Assembly: GCF_029873255.1 (NCBI RefSeq)
Contig: NZ_CP123622.1
Coordinates: forward strand, 868,501-932,500
Length of the DNA: 64,000 bases
Reading direction: 5' to 3'
DNA from: Pigmentibacter sp. JX0631
GTDB taxonomy: Bacteria > Bdellovibrionota_B > Oligoflexia > Silvanigrellales > Silvanigrellaceae
The notes beneath the pieces are model-generated. The model was not told the DNA's origin. It searched no databases and worked only from the letters and a program-made list of their open reading frames with translations. Positions 26,623 through 38,310 of the stretch are shown one piece after another. A program made the position numbers and the translations under genes. How positions within the stretch are numbered: position 1 is the first letter of the stretch; the number at the start of each line of letters is the position of its first letter.

Positions 26623-27141
26623 TTGGATCGTAACGCTAAAGTCCAGTGGCGCGACAGTGTTGTAGAAGCACTCGACAAATCTGGTGCTGTGTTCCTAGCT
26701 AATTACTCAGGAATGACAGTGGAAGAGCTTACGGCAATGCGTCGTGAACTCAAAGCAGTCCAAGCTGATTTCCACGTAGTTAAAAATACTATTGCTCAAA
26801 AAGCAGTTGAAGGCAGAGATGAAAATGTTATCTCTGATCTCTTCAAAGGCCAAATGGGTATTGTTTTTGCTTACGGTGATTCAGCAGCAGCTGCAAAAGT
26901 ATTTTCTGAATCCGCAAAGAAATGTGAGAAGCTTAAAATTGTTGGTGGATATATGGAGAAATCCTTATTAACACCTAAAGCAGTTGAACAACTCGCTTCT
27001 TTACCTTCACGCGAAGTACTTCTTGGCCAACTTATCGGTACTATGGTTGCACCACATCGTGGGCTTCTTGGTGTACTCAATGGTGTTCCTAGAAACTTGG
27101 TACAAGTTCTTAACGCCATCAAAGATAAAAAAGCCGGTTAA
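26623..27141 (+). CDS. rplJ: 50S ribosomal protein L10
   Basis: The 172-residue L10 is the base of the L7/L12 stalk. It uses a TTG start (26623) backed by GGGGAGG. The N-terminal RNA-binding half contains AVFLANYSGMTVEEL and DFHVVKNTIAQKAV. The C-terminal helix that holds L12 dimers includes VLNGVPRNLVQVLNAI. The rare start codon and the long leader suggest tight translational control. Confidence 0.97.
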   Translation: MDRNAKVQWRDSVVEALDKSGAVFLANYSGMTVEELTAMRRELKAVQADFHVVKNTIAQKAVEGRDENVISDLFKGQMGIVFAYGDSAAAAKVFSESAKKCEKLKIVGGYMEKSLLTPKAVEQLASLPSREVLLGQLIGTMVAPHRGLLGVLNGVPRNLVQVLNAIKDKKAG

Positions 27142-27221
27142 CAAGCTTTGCCCGTTTGTGAATTTATTTTGTGTTTAATCTAATCGTTTCGCTATGAAAC
27201 TTAATTTTTAAAGGACTCGCA

Positions 27222-27596
27222 ATGTCTATTACTAAAGAACAATTCATTTCTTACATCGAAAACTTAACTCTTATTCAAGCTGCTGAGCTTGTAAAAGAAT
27301 TAGAAGACAAATTTGGCGTATCTGCTGCTGCTCCAGTTGCTATGATGGCTGCTCCTGCTGCAGGCGCTGCTGCTGCTGCTGAACAAACTGAATTTGAAGT
27401 TGTGTTAAAAGCTTCTGGCGACAAAAAACTTGACGTTATTAAAGAAGTTCGTGCTATCACTGGTCTTGGTCTTAAAGAAGCTAAAGATCTTGTTGAAGGC
27501 GCGCCAAAATCTCTTAAAGCTGGCGTTACTAAAGCTGAAGCTGAAGACATCAAGAAAAAACTTACAGCTGTTGGCGCAACAATCGAAGTTAAGTAA
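27222..27596 (+). CDS. rplL: 50S ribosomal protein L7/L12
   Basis: The 124-residue stalk protein has an N-terminal dimerisation domain ([18 protein letters not shown]), an Ala/Pro/Gly-rich hinge, and the factor-binding C-terminal domain ([31 protein letters not shown]). AAAGGA precedes the ATG. It recruits and activates translation GTPases. A large hairpin separates it from rpoB. Confidence 0.98.
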   Translation: MSITKEQFISYIENLTLIQAAELVKELEDKFGVSAAAPVAMMAAPAAGAAAAAEQTEFEVVLKASGDKKLDVIKEVRAITGLGLKEAKDLVEGAPKSLKAGVTKAEAEDIKKKLTAVGATIEVK

Positions 27597-27631
27597 TATT
27601 AATTATATTGCTTCTTCAGTTTTGTTTGCTT

Positions 27632-27674
27632 AAGAGTCAAGCTATTGAACAACTTGTTCTATGGCTTGACTTTT
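27632..27674 (+). terminator. Long hairpin/attenuator between rplL and rpoB
   Basis: AGTCAAGC (27635-27642) pairs with GCTTGACT (27664-27671). Pairing continues inward through GAACA/TGTTC to a 3-nt loop, giving about 16 bp, followed by a short T-run. In E. coli an attenuator and an RNase III site lie at this same place; either role fits. Confidence 0.6.
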
Positions 27675-27797
27675 GCTGTTGTGCTAATATTGTGAGCTTT
27701 GTTCTGTTCACGTATGGTATCCCATGTGAATAAAGCCGCAAGTCATTTAGCAATTTTATATTAGCATCCTTTCTTTTTTTTACGCAGAGGACTCAAT

Positions 27798-30700
27798 ATG
27801 GCCAATCTGGCATCTAGCTTCGTCCGTCACCGTCGTTCTTTTGCTAAAGTAAAACCTATCATAGGAATGCCAAATCTAATTGACATTCAAAAGAAGTCGT
27901 ACGCTGAATTCCTTCAAGGAACAGATTCCGCTGACTCTCGCATTGAAGCGGGTCTACAGGGAGTGTTCAAAAGTGTATTTCCCGTTCAAGATTTTGATGC
28001 AACAGCTTCTGTTGAATTTGTCAGTTATTCCTTAGATGAACCTAAATACACTGTCGAAGAGTGTCGTTCAAAAGGCATGACTTATGCAGCTCCTGTTAAA
28101 GTTCTTATCCGCCTCATTATTTGGGACGTAGATCATGAAACAGGTGTGAAATCCATTCGTGGTTTCAAAGAGCAAGAGGTCTACTTTGGTGAAATTCCTC
28201 TTATGACCCAAAATGGTACATTTATCATCAATGGAACTGAACGTGTGGTTGTATCCCAGTTACATCGTTCACCAGGTGTATTCTTTGACCATGACAAAGG
28301 CAAAACTCTATCATCCGGAAAATTCTTATATAATGCGCGTATCATTCCATACCGTGGATCATGGTTAGATTTTGAATTCGACACTAAAGATATTCTTTAT
28401 TGTCGAATAGATCGCCGTAGAAAAATGCCTGCTACAGTTCTCTTAAAAGCGCTTGGCTATACAACTGAAGAATTGCTTGGCACTTTTTATGAATGCGAAA
28501 CAATTATCAACCGTGATGGACAATTCTATCGTAAAGTAGATTTAGATCGTTTACGTGGACAACGTGCTTCAAGTGATATTATGGATCCTAAAAATCCTAA
28601 TAATACTCTTGTAAAACGGAACCGTAAAATCACTGCTTTACATATTAAGCAATTAAAAGCAGCTGGAGTAGAAGAACTTCATTTCCCACAAGAAGAACTT
28701 GTTGGAAAAATCATTGGTCAAGATATTATTGACGAAGATACAGGTGAAGTTTTATTCCCTATTAACACAGATATCTCAGAAAAAATTCTTGACGCTATCA
28801 TGTTAAAAGGTATTTCTAAATTTCAAATCTTGTTTATTGATGATTTAAACGTTGATTCTTCTTTCCGCGATACTTTAATGGTTGATAAAACTGTTAATAC
28901 AGAAGAGGCATTGTTAGAAATTTATCGCAGAATGCGTCCAGGAGATCCTCCGACATTAGAAAACGCAAGTAATCTTTTCCAAAATTTATTTTTTGAAAAA
29001 GACAGATACGATCTTTCTCGTGTTGGTCGTTTAAAATTAAATGAAAAACTCGATTTAAATAATATTGATATCGACTACCGTACTTTAACTCGCGAAGACA
29101 TTATTGGCACAGTTAAACGCTTACTAGATGTTCGTAGTGGCAAAATTAAAGTTGACGATATCGACCATCTTGGCAATCGTCGTGTACGTGCTGTTGGTGA
29201 ATTATTAGAAAATCAATATCGTATTGGTTTAACAAGAATTGAACGTGCAATTAAAGAAAGACTTCAATTACAAGATTTAGACAGCCTTATGCCGCACGAT
29301 CTTGTGAATGCAAAACCAGTAACTGCTGTGGTGAAAGAATTTTTCGGTTCATCACAATTAAGTCAGTTTATGGATCAAACTAATCCACTTGCTGAAGTTT
29401 ATCACAAACGTCGTTTGTCTGCCCTTGGGCCTGGTGGTCTTTCCCGTGAAAGAGCAGGTTTTGAGGTTCGTGACGTTCACCCAACTCATTATGGTCGTAT
29501 TTGTCCTATTGAAACTCCCGAAGGTCCAAACATTGGTCTGATTGTTTCTTTAGCTTCATTTGCGCAAGTAAACAAATATGGATTCATTGAAACTCCATAT
29601 CGTACCGTGGTTGATCGCTCACCAACTGATGAAGTTCGCTATTATTCTTCAACAGATGAATGGCGCGATCACGTTATTGCCCAAGCACGCATCAAAGCTG
29701 ATGCTGAAAATAAAATAAACTCAAATGAGTTGCTGAACGCACGTAGCTCAGGTGAAACAAATATCTATACGGCTGAAGAAGTTGACTTAATGGATGTGGC
29801 GACAAACCAAGCGGTTTCTGTTGCGGCTTCCTTAATTCCTTTCCTTCAAAATGACGATGCGCACCGTGCCCTCATGGGTGCAAACATGCAACGCCAAGGT
29901 CTTCCTTTATTGCGTACAAAAGCGCCTTTAGTTGGTACTGGAATGGAAAGAACCGTTGCCGCTGACTCAGGTGTAACAGTTGTTGCAAAACGTGCTGGTA
30001 CAGTTATCTCTGTGGATGCTGAACGTGTTGTTATTAAAGCGAATGAAGTTTCCTCAGACGTTACTGAAGTGGCTTCAGAAGTTGATATTTATACTTTGGT
30101 TAAATTTACGCGTTCTAACGTTGATACCTGTGTAAACCAAAAACCTATTGTTAAAGTAGGAGATAAAGTTGAAAAGGGTGATATTATTGCAGATGGTTTC
30201 GCTACAGAAATGGGTGAACTTGCACTTGGACAAAACGTTGTTGTCGCATTCCTTCCTTGGAATGGTTACAATTACGAAGATGGTATTGTTGTTTCTGAAC
30301 GTGTTGTGCGTGAAGATCTATACACTTCTGTTTACATCCAAGAGTTTGAATGCATTAGCCGCGATACTAAATTAGGAAAAGAAGAAATTACATCTGATAT
30401 TCCAAATGTCAGTGACGAATCGTTAAAAGATTTAGACGATGCAGGTGTTGTTCGTATTGGTGCAGAAGTGAAACCAGGCGATATACTTGTAGGAAAATTA
30501 ACTCCAAAAGCCGAAACTCAATTGACACCAGAAGAAAAACTTCTACGTGCCATCTTTGGCGAAAAAGCTGCTGACGTCCGTGATACTTCCTTGCGAGTTC
30601 CACCAGGAGTGCAAGGTACAGTTATTGGAGCGAAAGTATTCTCACGTGAGGGTGCTGAACTCGATAGTCGTATGATCCAAGTTCAAGAACAAGAAATTGC

Positions 30701-31973
30701 TAAATTGAAAAAGGATGAACGCGATCGTATTCAAATTATCCGCAAGTCAACTGTTGAAAAGTTAGAATCTCTTTTTGTCCTTGAAGTTGCAGCTGTTAGT
30801 TTTGAAACAAAACAAGATGGCCACACTTTCAAGGTTTCTTCTGGAGAAAAAATTCCAAAAGAAGCTTTCGCAGGAATGTCTATTGAACAAATTAAATCCT
30901 TAGAATTAGTAAGTTCAGACAAAAGCGCGCAACTTGCAAAAATTAAAAAATCCATGAATGAGAAAATCGCCCTCGTGCGCGAAATGACAGAAGCGCAAAT
31001 TGCCCGTGCGAAACGTGGTGATGAATTGCCTCCTGGCGTTATCAAAATGGTAAAAGTCTATGTGGCTATTAAACGTCGTTTACAAGTGGGTGATAAACTT
31101 GCAGGTCGTCACGGTAATAAAGGGGTAATTTCCAAAATTGTTCCTGTTGAAGACATGCCATATCTTGAAAACGGACAACCCGTAGACATCGTATTAAGCC
31201 CTCTTGGGGTTCCTTCTCGTATGAACATCGGCCAAATTATGGAAACACATTTTGGCTGGGCAGCGCGTGGAATCGGTTTAAAAATAAATGATATGCTTGA
31301 TAAAGCAGCGCCTCGTGCAGAGCTTGAAGACTATATCTGCAAAGTCTGGGATGATCCCTCCGTGCATGAATTTGTGAAATCATGTTCTAATGAAGAATTA
31401 CGCCAATTTGTGCGCAAATACAAAGAAGGTGTTACACTTTCAAATCCAGTATTTGACGGTGCAGAAGAAGAAGAAATCTTTAAATATCTTGAACTAGCTG
31501 ATCTCGATCGCTCAGGACAAGTTACACTTTATGATGGACGTACTGGTGAAAAATTCAACCGCCAAGTAACAGTTGGTGTTATGTACGTTCTTCGCCTCCA
31601 TCACCTTGTTGACGAGAAAATTCACGCTCGTTCTATTGGGCCATACAGTCTTGTTACTCAACAGCCTCTTGGTGGTAAAGCGCAATTTGGTGGTCAAAGA
31701 CTCGGGGAAATGGAAGTTTGGGCAATGGAAGCGTATGGAGCTGCCTATACTCTTCAAGAGTTCCTAACTGTGAAATCAGATGATATCGCAGGTCGTACAA
31801 AGATGTACGAAGCAGTTGTAAAAGGCGAGAACATGATGCTTCCTGGATTACCAGAATCGTTCAACGTTCTTGTCAAAGAAATGCAATCGCTTGCATTGGA
31901 TGTAAGCCTTATTCGCGATGAAAATGAAATCAGTTTGGATGATCTTCAACGCGATGTCCGTGAAATCCAATAA
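27798..31973 (+). CDS. rpoB: RNA polymerase subunit beta
   Basis: The 1391-residue beta subunit forms much of the RNA polymerase active centre. The rifampicin pocket around residues 514-580 reads [24 protein letters not shown] and [16 protein letters not shown]. The His-Lys-Arg-Arg and other common resistance positions look wild type. [12 protein letters not shown] and [18 protein letters not shown] near the C-terminus are also canonical. GAGGA precedes the ATG. It is slightly longer than E. coli RpoB (1342), with a Lys/Glu-rich insertion around residues 960-1075. Confidence 0.99.
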   Translation: MANLASSFVRHRRSFAKVKPIIGMPNLIDIQKKSYAEFLQGTDSADSRIEAGLQGVFKSVFPVQDFDATASVEFVSYSLDEPKYTVEECRSKGMTYAAPVKVLIRLIIWDVDHETGVKSIRGFKEQEVYFGEIPLMTQNGTFIINGTERVVVSQLHRSPGVFFDHDKGKTLSSGKFLYNARIIPYRGSWLDFEFDTKDILYCRIDRRRKMPATVLLKALGYTTEELLGTFYECETIINRDGQFYRKVDLDRLRGQRASSDIMDPKNPNNTLVKRNRKITALHIKQLKAAGVEELHFPQEELVGKIIGQDIIDEDTGEVLFPINTDISEKILDAIMLKGISKFQILFIDDLNVDSSFRDTLMVDKTVNTEEALLEIYRRMRPGDPPTLENASNLFQNLFFEKDRYDLSRVGRLKLNEKLDLNNIDIDYRTLTREDIIGTVKRLLDVRSGKIKVDDIDHLGNRRVRAVGELLENQYRIGLTRIERAIKERLQLQDLDSLMPHDLVNAKPVTAVVKEFFGSSQLSQFMDQTNPLAEVYHKRRLSALGPGGLSRERAGFEVRDVHPTHYGRICPIETPEGPNIGLIVSLASFAQVNKYGFIETPYRTVVDRSPTDEVRYYSSTDEWRDHVIAQARIKADAENKINSNELLNARSSGETNIYTAEEVDLMDVATNQAVSVAASLIPFLQNDDAHRALMGANMQRQGLPLLRTKAPLVGTGMERTVAADSGVTVVAKRAGTVISVDAERVVIKANEVSSDVTEVASEVDIYTLVKFTRSNVDTCVNQKPIVKVGDKVEKGDIIADGFATEMGELALGQNVVVAFLPWNGYNYEDGIVVSERVVREDLYTSVYIQEFECISRDTKLGKEEITSDIPNVSDESLKDLDDAGVVRIGAEVKPGDILVGKLTPKAETQLTPEEKLLRAIFGEKAADVRDTSLRVPPGVQGTVIGAKVFSREGAELDSRMIQVQEQEIAKLKKDERDRIQIIRKSTVEKLESLFVLEVAAVSFETKQDGHTFKVSSGEKIPKEAFAGMSIEQIKSLELVSSDKSAQLAKIKKSMNEKIALVREMTEAQIARAKRGDELPPGVIKMVKVYVAIKRRLQVGDKLAGRHGNKGVISKIVPVEDMPYLENGQPVDIVLSPLGVPSRMNIGQIMETHFGWAARGIGLKINDMLDKAAPRAELEDYICKVWDDPSVHEFVKSCSNEELRQFVRKYKEGVTLSNPVFDGAEEEEIFKYLELADLDRSGQVTLYDGRTGEKFNRQVTVGVMYVLRLHHLVDEKIHARSIGPYSLVTQQPLGGKAQFGGQRLGEMEVWAMEAYGAAYTLQEFLTVKSDDIAGRTKMYEAVVKGENMMLPGLPESFNVLVKEMQSLALDVSLIRDENEISLDDLQRDVREIQ

Positions 31974-31991
31974 CACCGAAGGAGTTTAAGC

Positions 31992-34900
31992 ATGAATATG
32001 AATGAAGGTTCCAAAGATGTTTACAGTTTCTTCGAAAAACCTGTAGATCCTTTGAGTTTTAGTGCAGTTAAAATTGGTTTAGCTTCTCCAGAGCGCATCA
32101 GAAGTTGGTCATATGGTGAAGTTAAAAAACCTGAAACAATCAACTACAGAACATTTAAACCAGAGCGTGACGGATTATTTTGTGGAAAAATATTCGGCCC
32201 AGTTCGTGACTTTGAATGTATTTGTGGAAAATATAAAAGAAAAAAACACCGTGGTACTGTGTGTGAAAAATGCGGTGTCGAAGTTATTGAAAGTAAAGTA
32301 AGACGTGAACGCTTGGGGCACATTAACCTTGCTAGCCCAGTAGCTCACATCTGGTTCTTAAAAAGCTTGCCATCTCGTATTGGTTGCGTAGTAGACATTT
32401 CTTTAAAAGACCTTGAAAAAGTTCTTTATTGTGAATCCTACATCGTTCTTGATCCAGGTTCATCTGATCTTAAAAAACATGAACTTATTTCAGAAGAACG
32501 CTTTGCAGCCAAAATTCGTGAATTAGGTAACAACGCATTTCGAGTTGGTATTGGTGCTGACGCATTATTAGAAATGCTTCAATCAGTAGATGTATTTGAA
32601 TTATCAGAACAACTTAAAGAGTCTTTGTTAAATACAACGTCTGATGCGCAAAGTAAAAAACTTATCAAGCGCTTAAAAGTTGTTGGCGCCTTCACTATGA
32701 GTGATAACCGTCCTGAATGGATGATGTTATCAGTTATCCCAGTGTTGCCTCCAGATCTTCGTCCTTTGGTTCCATTGGATGGCGGTCGTTTTGCGACTTC
32801 TGACTTAAACGATTTATACCGTCGTGTAATCAACCGTAACAATCGTTTATTACGTCTTATTGAATTAAATGCCCCTGAAATTATCGTGCGCAATGAAAAA
32901 AGAATGCTGCAAGAAGCTATCGATGCGCTTTTTGACAATGGCCGCCGTGGAAAAGTTTTCACAGGCCCGAATAAACGTCCTCTGCGCTCTTTATCAGATA
33001 TGCTTAAAGGAAAAAGCGGTCGTTTCCGTCAAAACCTTCTTGGAAAACGTGTGGACTATTCCGGCCGTTCCGTAATTGTTGCTGGTCCAGAACTACGCTT
33101 GCACCAATGTGGATTGCCTAAATTAATGGCTCTTGAAATGTTCAAACCATTTCTATTCAATAAACTTGAAGAAAGAGGTTATGTTTCAACCATTAAAAGT
33201 GCGAAAAAAATGGTGGAAAAAGAACGTCCAGAAGTTTGGGACTTGCTAGAAGAATGCACAAAAGAACATCCTGTTCTTTTAAACCGAGCTCCTACTCTTC
33301 ACCGTTTAGGTATTCAGGCTTTTGAACCTGTTTTAATTGAAGGAAAAGCAATCCAATTGCACCCTCTCGTTTGTCAGGCATTTAATGCTGACTTCGACGG
33401 GGATACTATGTGTGTACACGTTCCTCTTAGCTTAGAAGCTCAAATTGAAGCTCGTGTTCTTATGATGTCGACTAATAATATTTTGTCACCTCAGCACGGT
33501 ACACCGATTATCGAGCCGCGGAAGGATATTGTTCTTGGTCTTTATTATTTAACTCGCGAAAACATCACATTACGTGGTGATAGTATGAAATTTTCAAGCC
33601 TAGATGAAGTCCGTGCGGCTTTCGATCATGGTTTTGTTGAACTGCATACACGTATTTTTGTGCGTTTAAATCATGGCGACAAAGAACTTATTCAAACTAC
33701 TGTTGGACGCTGTATATTGAAAGAAGTAATTCCTGAAAGAGTTCCTTTCTTCAAAAAGTTTAATAAAGCATTAGATCAAAAGGCTTTAGCTGTTTTAGTG
33801 AACGATACATATCGTCTATGCGGCGCTAAAGAAACAGTTCTACTAGCAGATGCATTACGTGAATTAGGATATCGTTATGCAACAGAATCAGGCATTTCTA
33901 TTGCAATTAAAGATATGATGATTCCTAAAGAAAAATCTAAGTTACTAGATGAAGCTTACAATGAAGTAAAAGAAGTTCGCGAACAATATGCGGAAGGTCT
34001 TATTACAGAAGGTGAACGTCATAATAAAGTAATTGATATTTGGTCACGAGTTCAAGATGAAATCACAGTAAAAATGTTGAAACAGCTTGAAACTCAAAAA
34101 GCAATTAACCAAAAAGGTGAAGCTGTTCAAATTCAATCATTCAACTCTTTGTATATGATGGCAGACTCTGGAGCCCGTGGTTCTAAACAACAGATGCGTC
34201 AGCTTGCTGGTATGAAGGGCCTTGTGGCAAAAGCTACTGGTGAGATTATTGAAACTCCTGTGACATCTAACTTACGTGAAGGTTTCACAATTCTTCAATA
34301 CTTCATCAACACTCACGGTGCGCGTAAGGGTCTTGCAGATACAGCTCTTAAAACAGCTTCTTCTGGTTACCTTACTCGTCAGTTGGTTGATGTTGCCCAA
34401 GATACAATCATTTCAGAAACAGACTGCGGTACCTTAGATGGTGTTGAAGTTACTTCTGTTGTTGAAGGTGGTGAAGTTATTCAAAGAGTTGGCGCTAGGA
34501 CACTAGGTAGAACTTCTCTTTATGATATTAAAAATCGTGCCACTGGTGAAGTCATTGTAAAAGCGAATGAAGAAATTAATGAAGAGGCTGTAACTCGCTT
34601 AGATGTTGCTAAAATTGACCGTGTCTATGTTCGTTCCGTTTTAACTTGCCGCACTCGTCGTGGAGTTTGTGCAAAATGTTATGGTCGAGACTTGGCCACA
34701 GGTAATTTAGTAAACGTTGGTGAAGCAGTTGGTGTTATTGCTGCTCAATCCATTGGTGAGCCTGGAACACAGTTGACAATGCGTACATTCCACTCTGGTG
34801 GTACAGCTACAACTCAATCTCAAGCTTCTTCATACGAGGCTAAAGTTGAGGGTACTGTTCAACTATTAAATGTAAGCTTGGTTAAAGGCCGCAATGAATG

Positions 34901-36185
34901 GGATACTGCCATGGGAAGAAACGGTGAAGTTATCGTTTATGACCTTGATGGTATTGAACGCGATCGCCACTCTATTCCATATGGCTCAAAAGTCTTTATT
35001 AAAGACGGTGCTAACGTTAAAGTTGGTACAATGCTAATAGAATGGGACCCGCACTCAGTTGTTATTGTTTCTGAGGTTTCAGGTAAGGTTAAATTCCAAG
35101 ACCTTTTTGAAGGTATCTCAGTTGAAGAACGTACTGATGAAGTTACTGGTTTAACTCGTCGTGTGGTGATTGAAAACAAAGATACAAAAATTAAACCAGC
35201 TATAGTTGTTACAGATGGTTCAGGAACTGCTATTCGTATTACTGAAACTCGTGATGCTCGCTATCCTTTACCAAGTGGTGCGACTATCATGTTCGCTGAT
35301 AATGACAATGTGTATCCTGGTGATGTTCTTGCGAAAATTCCGCGTGAACAAGCTAAAACAAAAGATATTACAGGTGGTTTACCGAGAGTTGCTGAGTTGT
35401 TCCTAGCTCAAAAACGTAGAACATTTGCTATTATTTCTGAAATTGATGGATTCGTATCTTTTGGTGCAGATATCAAAGGTAAAAGAAGAGTCGTTGTTAC
35501 TCCAGAAATGGGCGGCGGTGATAGCCGTGAATATCTTATTCCAAAAGGTCGCCACGTTGTGGTAACTGAAGGTGATTTCATTCGTGCTGGTGAGCCTCTT
35601 GTTGACGGTCCACTAAACCCACACGATATTTTGAAAGTTCTAGGTGAAAAAGCCCTAGCTAGTTACCTTGTTTCTGAAATACAGGCTGTGTATAAGCTAC
35701 AAGGTGTGAATATCGACGATAAGCACATTGAAATTATTGTGAAACAAATGCTTCGCCGCGTAAGAATTAAAGACCCTGGGGATACTGAGTTCTTACCTGC
35801 TGCACAGGTAGAAAAATGGACTTTTGAAGAGCAAAATGAATTAGCAATTCAAAGAGGTGCTCGTCCTGCAACTGCAGAACCTTTATTGCTTGGTATTGCA
35901 AGAGCAGCTTCTTCAACAGAATCCTTTATTTCTGCAGCTTCTTTCCAAGAAACCACAAGGGTTCTTACTGAAGCAGCACTTGCTGGTAGAAAAGACTTAT
36001 TACGTGGTCTTAAAGAAAACGTTATTATGGGTCGACTCATTCCGGCAGGAACAGGTGTTAACTTTTACAATAATCTTGAAATGTTTGTTGAAGGCCAAAG
36101 CCTTGATGCTGAAGCCATTATTGAAGCCTCAATTCCACAGGTTGTTGCTCGCCTAGGATCTGGTTCTCATCATCAAATGCGATAA
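31992..36185 (+). CDS. rpoC: RNA polymerase subunit beta'
   Basis: The 1397-residue beta' subunit carries the catalytic NADFDGD motif at about residues 465-471, whose three Asp bind the active-site magnesium. The N-terminal zinc site is CICGKYKRK with CEKCG. The second zinc site is [13 protein letters not shown], near residue 885. The bridge-helix and trigger-loop region contains [20 protein letters not shown] lies 7 nt before the ATG and 18 bp separate it from rpoB. It is followed directly by S10-operon genes rather than rpsL-rpsG-fusA-tuf. Confidence 0.99.
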   Translation: MNMNEGSKDVYSFFEKPVDPLSFSAVKIGLASPERIRSWSYGEVKKPETINYRTFKPERDGLFCGKIFGPVRDFECICGKYKRKKHRGTVCEKCGVEVIESKVRRERLGHINLASPVAHIWFLKSLPSRIGCVVDISLKDLEKVLYCESYIVLDPGSSDLKKHELISEERFAAKIRELGNNAFRVGIGADALLEMLQSVDVFELSEQLKESLLNTTSDAQSKKLIKRLKVVGAFTMSDNRPEWMMLSVIPVLPPDLRPLVPLDGGRFATSDLNDLYRRVINRNNRLLRLIELNAPEIIVRNEKRMLQEAIDALFDNGRRGKVFTGPNKRPLRSLSDMLKGKSGRFRQNLLGKRVDYSGRSVIVAGPELRLHQCGLPKLMALEMFKPFLFNKLEERGYVSTIKSAKKMVEKERPEVWDLLEECTKEHPVLLNRAPTLHRLGIQAFEPVLIEGKAIQLHPLVCQAFNADFDGDTMCVHVPLSLEAQIEARVLMMSTNNILSPQHGTPIIEPRKDIVLGLYYLTRENITLRGDSMKFSSLDEVRAAFDHGFVELHTRIFVRLNHGDKELIQTTVGRCILKEVIPERVPFFKKFNKALDQKALAVLVNDTYRLCGAKETVLLADALRELGYRYATESGISIAIKDMMIPKEKSKLLDEAYNEVKEVREQYAEGLITEGERHNKVIDIWSRVQDEITVKMLKQLETQKAINQKGEAVQIQSFNSLYMMADSGARGSKQQMRQLAGMKGLVAKATGEIIETPVTSNLREGFTILQYFINTHGARKGLADTALKTASSGYLTRQLVDVAQDTIISETDCGTLDGVEVTSVVEGGEVIQRVGARTLGRTSLYDIKNRATGEVIVKANEEINEEAVTRLDVAKIDRVYVRSVLTCRTRRGVCAKCYGRDLATGNLVNVGEAVGVIAAQSIGEPGTQLTMRTFHSGGTATTQSQASSYEAKVEGTVQLLNVSLVKGRNEWDTAMGRNGEVIVYDLDGIERDRHSIPYGSKVFIKDGANVKVGTMLIEWDPHSVVIVSEVSGKVKFQDLFEGISVEERTDEVTGLTRRVVIENKDTKIKPAIVVTDGSGTAIRITETRDARYPLPSGATIMFADNDNVYPGDVLAKIPREQAKTKDITGGLPRVAELFLAQKRRTFAIISEIDGFVSFGADIKGKRRVVVTPEMGGGDSREYLIPKGRHVVVTEGDFIRAGEPLVDGPLNPHDILKVLGEKALASYLVSEIQAVYKLQGVNIDDKHIEIIVKQMLRRVRIKDPGDTEFLPAAQVEKWTFEEQNELAIQRGARPATAEPLLLGIARAASSTESFISAASFQETTRVLTEAALAGRKDLLRGLKENVIMGRLIPAGTGVNFYNNLEMFVEGQSLDAEAIIEASIPQVVARLGSGSHHQMR

Positions 36186-36188
36186 TTT

Positions 36189-36215
36189 TTAGGGTAGGTA
36201 TTCTATCTACCCTAA
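36189..36215 (+). terminator. Hairpin after rpoC
   Basis: TTAGGGTAG (36189-36197) pairs with CTACCCTAA (36207-36215), with three more pairs inside, 12 bp in total. The following sequence (TACTTACTT) is only moderately T-rich, so it may be a weak terminator, an attenuator or a processing site between rpoBC and the S10 genes. Confidence 0.5.
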
Positions 36216-36249
36216 TACTTACTTATTGCTATAATTTTACAATTTTTGC

Positions 36250-36289
36250 TTGACAATGGGCGTTATTCTACGTTACGAATCGACGCCCA
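36250..36289 (+). promoter_or_regulatory. Candidate S10-operon promoter element and leader hairpin
   Basis: TTGACA at 36250 is a perfect -35, but the -10 at the right distance (TTACGA) is weak. TGGGCGT (36257-36263) pairs with ACGCCCA (36283-36289) and pairing continues with ATTC/GAAT, forming a stable hairpin that ends 7 nt before the rpsJ ribosome site. It could regulate rpsJ translation or S10 transcription. Confidence 0.4.
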
Positions 36290-36309
36290 ACGGTTTGGAG
36301 TGTAATTCA

Positions 36310-36621
36310 ATGGAAAGCCAAAAAATCCGTATTCGTCTTAAAGGCTATGATGTTTCTCTGGTTGATCAGAGCGTAGCGCAAATTATTAACAAGGCAAAAG
36401 GAACTGGAGCAAAAATTGCTGGACCAGTGCCAATGCCTACAATTATTAACCGTTATACTGTGTTGAGATCTCCTCACGTTGATAAAAAATCTCGTGAGCA
36501 GTTTGAAATCCGCACACACCGCCGTCTTATCGATCTTCTTGAGCCAAAACAACAAACTGTTGATGGCCTTATGAAACTCGATCTAGCAGCTGGTGTAGAT
36601 GTAGAAATCAATCTCTACTAA
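36310..36621 (+). CDS. rpsJ: 30S ribosomal protein S10
   Basis: The 103-residue S10 starts at ATG 36310 ([14 protein letters not shown]) with GGAG 9 nt upstream; a TTG 60 bp earlier lies in the leader. The NusE surface used in NusB binding and antitermination, and the [22 protein letters not shown] region, are intact. First gene of the S10 block. Confidence 0.98.
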   Translation: MESQKIRIRLKGYDVSLVDQSVAQIINKAKGTGAKIAGPVPMPTIINRYTVLRSPHVDKKSREQFEIRTHRRLIDLLEPKQQTVDGLMKLDLAAGVDVEINLY

Positions 36622-36722
36622 AACCGGTTTTTTTATTTTTTAACAAACTTCTACTTTTGTGTAGAGGGATTAACAACAAGCTGGCGCTGTAATCTATTGC
36701 ATCCAGCAGGAGTTAAAGTCAT

Positions 36723-37274
36723 ATGGTACGTTATGCTTTTAGCAAAATTGGCATGACTAGCACGTTTACAACTAATGGCTCTGCCCAAGGTGTAACCGTT
36801 CTAAAAATGCAGCCAGCTAAAGTTCTAAGACACGAAACTTTGGAAAATGGCAAAGTTGTTGTTGTTGTTGAATACGACACAGGCCACAAAAACAAACTTG
36901 TACGTGGTTGGGTTGTCGAAAATCCTGCCGAATATCAAGTAGGCTCACCTCTTAAAGCACCTTCTCTCAATGCAGGACAAAAATTAAAAATTACTGGATT
37001 TTCAAAAGGTCGTGGTTTTCAAGACGCAATGACTCGTCACGGTTTTGGTGGCGGTCCAGCAAGTCATGGTAGCCGTTTCCACAGATCTCCTGGTTCTGTA
37101 GGTATGCGTGCTGAACCTGGTCGCGTTATGAAGGGCAAAAAAATGCCTGGTCAAGACGGTAATGTGCAAGTAACTCTCCGCAATGTTCAGGTTGCTTACT
37201 GGTCTACTGAGGAATCAGTTATGGCTATTGTAGGCGGTGTGCCTGGTGCTCGCGGCGGCATAGTATTTGTTTAA
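36723..37274 (+). CDS. rplC: 50S ribosomal protein L3 (short form)
   Basis: L3 nucleates 50S assembly and reaches the peptidyl-transferase centre with its central loop. GFSKGRGFQDAMTRHGFGGG, ASHGSRFHRSPGS and MKGKKMPGQDGN are the conserved loop segments. At 183 residues it is about 25 shorter than E. coli L3, lacking part of the N-terminal barrel insertion and the basic C-terminal tail. Its end at GGIVFV is followed by an in-frame TAA and a normal rplD start, so it is not a frameshift. Confidence 0.96.
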   Translation: MVRYAFSKIGMTSTFTTNGSAQGVTVLKMQPAKVLRHETLENGKVVVVVEYDTGHKNKLVRGWVVENPAEYQVGSPLKAPSLNAGQKLKITGFSKGRGFQDAMTRHGFGGGPASHGSRFHRSPGSVGMRAEPGRVMKGKKMPGQDGNVQVTLRNVQVAYWSTEESVMAIVGGVPGARGGIVFV

Positions 37275-37290
37275 GGGGAAGGGATAGCAA

Positions 37291-37887
37291 ATGTTGTCTA
37301 AAATTGAAGCCCTACCTGAGAGTTTGGTGAGCTATGCTGACCGTAATAAAGGCACTCTCTGGCAGGTAATTAAGGCTTATAGAGCCAACCAAAGACAAGG
37401 AACTGTTGGTGTGAAAACACGTGCAATGGTGAAGTCTACTGGTAAAAAGCCTTATAAACAAAAGAAAACAGGAAGCGCTCGTCGCGGTTCATTTGTTGCT
37501 CCACTCCATGTCGGTGGTGGTGTTGCTCATGGCCCTAAAGCGCGTGACTACCGTCAAGCAATCCCTACAAAAATGAGTAAGGTTGCTTTAGGTATCGCAC
37601 TTTCTGAGCGTGTAAAATCTGGCAAAATTTTTGTTGGCGCACTTGATTTTCCAAGTGGTAAAACAAAAGATGCAGCGTCTGCATTAAAGAATGTTGCTGA
37701 TTTGTCTGGAAATACTTTGGTTTGTTTAAGCAATCCAAATGAAAATACAATTCGTGCACTACGCAATATTCGCGGAGTTCACCTTGTAAGTCCAGACCAA
37801 GTGAATGCATTTACTGTTCTTCAAGCACGCAGTCTTATTGCAAGTCCAGAAGCGTTCAAAGTTCTTGAATCAAGACTAGCAGACTGA
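37291..37887 (+). CDS. rplD: 50S ribosomal protein L4
   Basis: The 198-residue L4 lines the exit tunnel with its extended loop (KPYKQKKTGSARRGS, GGGVAHGPKARDY). In gamma-proteobacteria it also represses the S10 operon. AAGGGG precedes the ATG and 16 bp separate it from rplC. Confidence 0.97.
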   Translation: MLSKIEALPESLVSYADRNKGTLWQVIKAYRANQRQGTVGVKTRAMVKSTGKKPYKQKKTGSARRGSFVAPLHVGGGVAHGPKARDYRQAIPTKMSKVALGIALSERVKSGKIFVGALDFPSGKTKDAASALKNVADLSGNTLVCLSNPNENTIRALRNIRGVHLVSPDQVNAFTVLQARSLIASPEAFKVLESRLAD

Positions 37888-37909
37888 TTTTTGAAGAAAG
37901 GAAATGAAC

Positions 37910-38236
37910 ATGCGTTCGGATTATGTTATCAAAGGTTCAGTTTTAAGCGAAAAATCTTATGCTCTCTTAGAAAATAAGGTATACACACTTAAAGTTGATC
38001 TCAAAGCTACTAAAGAAGATATCAAAACAGCTGTTAAAGATGTTTTTGGTGTTGATGTGATCAGTGTAAACACTTCTATTTTACGTGGAAGAGTTGTTCG
38101 TAAAGCGCGCTCAAAAAAAGGTGGCGCTGTTGAAGTTAAACTTCCTAATATCAAAAAAGCGTTTATTCGCTTAAAAGATGGGCAAGAACTTCCGGCTCCT
38201 GTTTTAAATGCGCCTGCTGAAGCAACGGCGGAATAA
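37910..38236 (+). CDS. rplW: 50S ribosomal protein L23
   Basis: L23 sits at the tunnel exit and docks trigger factor and SRP. Two ATGs are 6 nt apart; I choose 37910 because AAGG is 8 nt upstream of it and only 2 nt from 37904. Diagnostic segments are VLSEKSYALLE, VYTLKVDLKATKEDIKTAV and GVDVISVNT. A ~15-residue Ala/Pro tail extends beyond the usual end. Confidence 0.96.
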   Translation: MRSDYVIKGSVLSEKSYALLENKVYTLKVDLKATKEDIKTAVKDVFGVDVISVNTSILRGRVVRKARSKKGGAVEVKLPNIKKAFIRLKDGQELPAPVLNAPAEATAE

Positions 38237-38310
38237 TCATTCCGTTTTTTCGTATTTTTTAGTTTTATGCGCGGAAAAATCCTCGAATTATCGCGCAAGG
38301 ATGAGGAACA

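Noticed and set aside
36723-37274. Truncated rplC pseudogene
   Set aside because: Short but with all conserved rRNA-binding segments, a clean stop and normal spacing to rplD.
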